A stretch of 64,000 nucleotides of DNA from Maratus speciosus (Eukaryota; Arthropoda; Arachnida; Araneae; Salticidae): positions 33,544,852 through 33,608,851 of the forward strand of contig OZ010800.1 in the NCBI GenBank assembly GCA_963932465.1, in the 5' to 3' direction. Below, one piece after another: positions 59,565 to 64,000 of this stretch (positions are counted from its first letter, which is position 1; every line of letters begins with the position of its first letter). A program made the translations under genes and the position numbers. The notes beneath the pieces are model-generated. The model was not told where the DNA came from. It ran no database searches and worked only from the letters and a program-made list of their open reading frames with translations.

Positions 59565-61326
59565 CAGTGAGCAGCAAAAGTTTAGACAATGATCGATTAC
59601 GCTTCTGTACTGAGAAGTATGTAGCGAAATGTTGTAACTTAACTGTCATATATTACTGGGGACTTATCCTTTATTCACAAACAATAAATTTTAAATTATA
59701 CACATTACGCAATATATAATGACAAAAAACAAAATTAACATTGTGGAAAAAGTATAGAAAATCTCTCTATTTACAGAAAAATAACCATAAATTAAAATCG
59801 AACTGCATCTACATTATATGCAATTAGTGTAAAAATGTAACTTTCCATCGAACAAACTAAATCCTGCATCACTTGGGGGTCTGTTTCGTACCAAACACCT
59901 TCAACAGCCGCTCGAAGTTCATTAACAGAGGAGTATTGTCAAAAAATTGCGTAAACCTTATGAAATATGATGCCACAAATTTTTCGATTGGTGTCAAATC
60001 AGAGCTATACGCGGGCACAGTACGCGGGCACATACGCGAGAACAGTAATAGTTTGAGTATTAAACCAATTTTTGTTTTGAATGCAACATGCATTGTCTTG
60101 CTGAAATACGTACTTTGGGGCAGCTAAAAGCTCACCAAATGGCTGTAAATTGTTTCCCAATATATGTATGTAGTATTACGCTGCTTAGCGACTATTGAGG
60201 TACTCCAGAGATACTTGAGCATTAAACAAAGTGAGGTCCAAATCATTAAAGAGTCACCTTCTTGTTGTCGACTAAGCAAATCCCAAGGCTCTTTACGCAA
60301 GTCGTGCCAATAGTATTCCCACCTATCTGGGGGATGCAAATTCCGCTTTCTTTTCGTCACTGAATATCACAGTACACCACTTGGGTCCATATGACATATG
60401 TTTGCTAGCCCACTGCATTCTAGTCAATGTGTTGTGAGATTTGAAGGCTGGTTGTTTTACTATTTTCATGTAAACTAATTTACGTCTTTATTTAATTCAT
60501 CTACGAATCGTAGCCGTTGACAGAGAAAGAGCTCTGACTCACTTTTAATGCGACGAGCAATCATTATTTGTAAGCCAATTTATGGATCCATCTACCATCT
60601 CGTTTTCTGGCTACACAAGGCCTTCCAGATGTATGTTTTGCTTTGAAAGAAGTCCAAAAGAAAGCTTTGAAAGAAGTCCAAATCATTAAAGAGTCACCCT
60701 CTTGTTGTCGACAAAGCAAAGCCCAAGGCTCTTTACGCAAGTCGTGCCAATAGTATTCCCACCTATCTGGGGGATGCAAATTCCGCTTTCTTTTCGTCAC
60801 TGAATATCACAGTACACCACTTGGGTCCATATGACATATGTTTGCAAATATTTCATGCATGTGACGTTATAAGTTTGAAATTAGACAGTACTTGATAGAC
60901 AGACGATTTGGACGATTCAAAGTAGCTGAAATTTCTGCAGCAGTCTTCCCTTTCGATTTCAGTTTCCATGCTTCAGTTACTTCATTTGACTGAAAATTTC
61001 TAGCTCGAAGCATCTTCACTAAAGGATGCTATTGCGAGATTCACTTAAATATTTCATGCATGTGACGTTATAAGTTTGAAATTTGTGTTTTCCCGTGAAC
61101 AGTTGCCAAAAAGCAAGAAAGTGTCTAAACTTTTGCAATATACAAATTTCACTTTTTTTAGTTAAATAGAATAATAGAATAATATAATACATTAAAAGTG
61201 TTATTTCTGTCCTAAAATGTTTAAAATATATTTAAAAATAAGTACAGCCATTTGTATAACCCAAGTATTCGTCTTTTTTATTTAAAGGTCAAATATCACC
61301 AGTGTCTAAACTTTTGCTGAGGACTG
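59565..61326 (-). mobile_element. Tc1/mariner transposon, 1762 bp, rearranged
   Basis: Ends CAGTGAGCAGCAAAAGTTTA and, on the complement of the right, CAGTCCTCAGCAAAAGTTTA are inverted and flanked by TA (59563-59564 and 61327-61328). It encodes a decayed transposase on the minus strand. It carries two internal direct duplications: 60236-60405 with 60676-60845, and about 60846-60882 with 61047-61083. These make it longer than its coding content requires and suggest recombination between two copies. Confidence 0.85.
59869..61020 (-). pseudogene. Tc1/mariner transposase, frameshifted
   Basis: Reading right to left, an N-terminal helix-turn-helix part (ARNFQSNEVTEAWKLKSKGK, about 60950-61012) precedes a segment with VIFSDEKK (first catalytic Asp, about 60355-60378). 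PPDRWEYYWHDLRKEPW, then LMIW, follow in another frame. FQQDNACC (second Asp, about 60080-60103) and SSDLTPIEKF (Glu, about 59985-60014) complete the DDE set. The PPDRWEYYWHDLRKEP block is present twice because of the 170-bp duplication. Frameshifts and stops make it inactive. Confidence 0.75.
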
Positions 61327-61362
61327 TATAATAGGAAACTAAGCTATAATCATATAGCTATA

Positions 61363-62270
61363 CTAGGGGGCTCTGCCCCCTGCAAGCTACGCTCGCCAAC
61401 CCCCGTTCAGACACCGCAGAATCTAAGTACACGCTAATCTGATGGGTTTTAAAAATATAAGAGAAGATTGAATTATACTGAAAAAAACTGTGCAAATCTC
61501 CCTGTAAATGGGTTTCCATTCAATTCCCTTTGACTGCAAAAATGTAAGGGCGAATCAGTAGCTTTTAAGACATCCAATGGTTATTTTCGTTTTTGAGTAA
61601 AGAGGATCAGTTAAACATTTGATATGTAGCTAAAATAAAATGAATCAAGTATACAGAGCCTTTGTTGTCTCCCGGTATTTTAAAGCAATCTCTGTAACAA
61701 TAGCCTAAGTCATGTAACTATCATCAACAGTTCCGGGTGGACCATTTCGCTTTTTGTACTCTAGGTGCCATTTTGGTACTTTAATGTTAGCCAGGCACAG
61801 GTGATAAGTCTCCAAATATTATTCTATCGCCATCATTTCATCTATATTATAATAGTTCAAGTCATCAACTGCCATAAACAAAGCGCGATTTTTTAACGAC
61901 GCCAATTTGGGGAACGCATCGATAACATAAACAACAACATCCGGCTTACCATATCAAGCAAAATAACGATACTTTGGCGCCAGTTAAGTACCCGTTGCGC
62001 ATATGACATTAGCGTCAGAAAAAAAAATCGCGCCAATATGGGGCCGTATATAACATCTGTGCCGAAAGTTTTCCATTTTGATAAAAAAAAAAAAATCGAA
62101 TAAAACTATATAAAAGTTGTCATGGTCTCAAAGAATTCTGGGTACTGTTACGCTAGCCCGGTGCAAATCTCGCCAATAGCTTTTTTTCAAATTGCCAGTT
62201 AGCATTTTTTTTATTTTTCGAGTGGTAAATTAAAACATTGATTTGAAGTTGAAATTAAATGTCATGCACT
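61363..62270 (-). mobile_element. Non-autonomous Helitron
   Basis: On the minus strand it ends with a GGGGGC/GCCCCC hairpin and CTAG at 61363; host A is at 61362. It is collinear with the copy at 1475 across most of its length, which it matches through GAAATTAAAT near 62260, but lacks the 282-bp insertion at 2692. A rearranged piece of the 320-bp TIR element lies at 61905-62075. The 5' end was not located. Confidence 0.7.
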
Positions 62271-62480
62271 GTAAGAAAAAGTGGTAACTTTCCACGTAAA
62301 TTCCAGGAACGTTTCGCCTTTTCTCAGGTTTTCAGAATAATTTAGCTCTTTCCTGTGAAATTCTGGTTTTCATAGCTGAAACGTTCTTGAACAAAAGTTG
62401 TCAACAGCAAAACGCTGCGGCCGCCATTTTATTATTTTGCTGTTGTCCGCCTCTCGCGCTCGACTGTTAAAAACGAATTC
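62270..62480. repeat. CACTGTAAG-headed imperfect palindrome
   Basis: CACTGTAAGAAAAAGTGG at 62274 opens a stretch with inverted AAACGTTC(C/T)-type boxes near 62310 and 62388. The start resembles the MITE end at 36989. No second end was found. Confidence 0.35.
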
Positions 62481-62956
62481 CTTATACGAATGTCAAAAAA
62501 TCATTGTGGAATGCAAATAAATGAATAGAGGACATAATCATTTCCGTCTTTATTGTCAAGTCTTTCAGGTGAAAATGCAATACCTCTGTGACATCGCTAA
62601 CAAGGAGAGGGCCCGAAGTTGGTCTCACCAAATGCGATGAACATTTGTATTTCGATAGAGTATAGTTAGTATATAAATATATGACTGCCATAAAGCGCAA
62701 CACACAGGCGGTCTTGAGAAAATAAATCGCAAATTTCAGCTATAGTTTATAAACGGATAAATTTCAGTCCTTCGTAGGCGGCTCCGTGGCATTTTTGGCA
62801 GCATACTGGGTTTGAGTTTTTTCTACCCGGGGTCAAACACGGGTCGGACTTGTTTTTTGGAACGAAATTTTTTATCAATCATTTTCGAACCGCAATTGAC
62901 AAAAATGTGTATAATAACTGAAATTTACGAAAAATACGAATTAAATATATCTATTG

Positions 62957-64000
62957 TAGCATGTAAGTGCTTTTTTAACTAGGAAATTTTGCATGTTTAA
63001 ATATATAATGAAAAAAAATATCCGTATATTTAATGTCTATAGACCAGAATATTTTTGTTGTTATTTAAAATTATTTACAGTTTCAATGAATAGCTACAAT
63101 TTTTAACAGAGAAATAAATTAAAATAAGTGAACAAGTATATTATTTTCATTTTGTTTCCTCATTCAAATACTTCAAATATTTCATGGTTTGAAAAATATG
63201 CTTTTATATTTTTAATATGATTTTTTAAAGCCTGGGGTTCTTGATTTTTAATAAGAATAAGTGTCTACGTAGTAATTTCTTTCGGAAATAATTTTGTTTT
63301 TCTTGTTTAATATTTTTATTTAATGCAGTTTAATTATATAAATACAATTTTATTTGTGAATCTTTGCATATTTATATATTTAATGAAAAGTAAATATAAC
63401 ATAAATAAATAATAAGAATAACAAACTAAAAATAAGACAATTAGAACATTTATAGACCATAAAATTCAGCGAATTTAAAAATTTATTTACTGTTCTTTAC
63501 ATAAATAAGCTAGTACTTTTCACAGTGAAATAAATGTATCATTTTTTACCAACTAGCTTTTTAACTTTTGATTTTTTTTTAAATCTTGGATTCTTATGAT
63601 TATAGTTAGAATAACTGTCTTTTTGCTTAAAAATAAGTTCTAAAAAGATATTGAGCTGCTGAAAATTGTTATTACGTGGGTAATAATTACAAAACCAAAT
63701 ATCCGAAATAAAAAAAATCAAATTAAGAATTTTAAAAAGGGTATTAAAAAAACCATGAAATATTTGAAATACTTTCATATAAAAACACAATTAAAGTAAT
63801 ATAATTATTCACGCATTTATATCACGTGTTTTAATTTATTTCTCTGTGAAAAATAGTAGATTATTCATTGAAATATCTGTAAATAGTTTTAAATAACAAC
63901 AAAAATACTCTAGTCTATATACATTAAATATGCGGGGTTTTTTTTCATTATATATTTAAGCATGCAAAATATCGTAGTTAAAAAGCACTTATATGCTACA
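62957..64000. repeat. Large inverted repeat cut by window edge
   Basis: The left arm (TGTAGCATGTAAGTGC at about 62955) and the right arm, which ends at 64000 with GCACTTATATGCTACA, are inverted copies for at least 240 bases. An intermediate partial copy in the left-arm orientation lies at about 63360-63545. The three copies share TTTAATGTCTATAGACC- and CAGAGAAATAAATTAAA-like blocks. The frame at 63539-63790 is a by-product. Confidence 0.75.

Overview
This window reads as a repeat-saturated, AT-rich nuclear segment of an animal, most likely an arthropod; a spider or other arachnid is a guess from the style of the repeats and is not shown by any host gene. No complete host protein-coding gene is visible. 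Almost every recognisable feature is a mobile element, a remnant of one, or a tandem array derived from one. Element families supported by sequence include non-autonomous Helitrons (five copies), hAT-like elements, Tc1/mariner-like elements and MITEs, TTAA-type elements (piggyBac-like and Mutator-like/Kolobok-like), tRNA-derived SINEs, an LTR-retrotransposon gag-protease relic, a YRYIDD-type reverse transcriptase flanked by long inverted repeats, and a large foldback structure.

Layout: 1-1030 diverged tandem repeats. 1475-3340 Helitron with a nested TIR insertion. 5150-6655 tRNA-like SINE head followed by a TA-flanked MITE and an abutting hAT MITE. 6770-11530 an RTE-like repeat split by a 3.2 kb hAT-like element that carries a 32-bp minisatellite; a piggyBac-like MITE lies inside the left part. 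12.19-15.59 kb an inverted repeat whose right arm has grown into a 12-unit satellite, each unit holding an (ATT)n tract. 15.8-16.0 kb a small hAT MITE. 19.3-28.2 kb a foldback structure with 2.5 kb and 3.07 kb arms built of a 570-bp higher-order repeat, around a 3.25 kb core with a MITE, a SINE, one convincing exon of a Cys/His protein, a hammerhead-like RNA motif and a perfect 30-bp hairpin. 28.2-30.7 kb a GGCCC-rich hAT-like element. 33.16-36.89 kb three Helitrons nested inside each other in alternating orientation. 36.99-43.44 kb a decayed LTR retrotransposon (gag and protease) cut up by a TA MITE, a Kolobok-like element and another TIR element, followed by a 470-bp tandem array holding an intact SINE. 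44.6 kb a P-element/THAP9-like transposase tail. 46-51.5 kb interlaced tandem repeats. 51.66-52.30 kb a Tc1/mariner MITE. 53.9-57.54 kb the reverse-transcriptase element. 59.57-61.33 kb a Tc1/mariner transposon with an internally duplicated transposase. 61.36 kb a further Helitron. 62.96-64.0 kb a large inverted repeat cut by the window edge.

The elements do not form a pathway. What they give is a readable insertion history: several insertions have intact target duplications, and in three cases an empty or uninterrupted version of the site is present elsewhere in the same window, so order of events can be worked out from the sequence alone. All family names come from motif and terminus recognition by eye; no database search was run.
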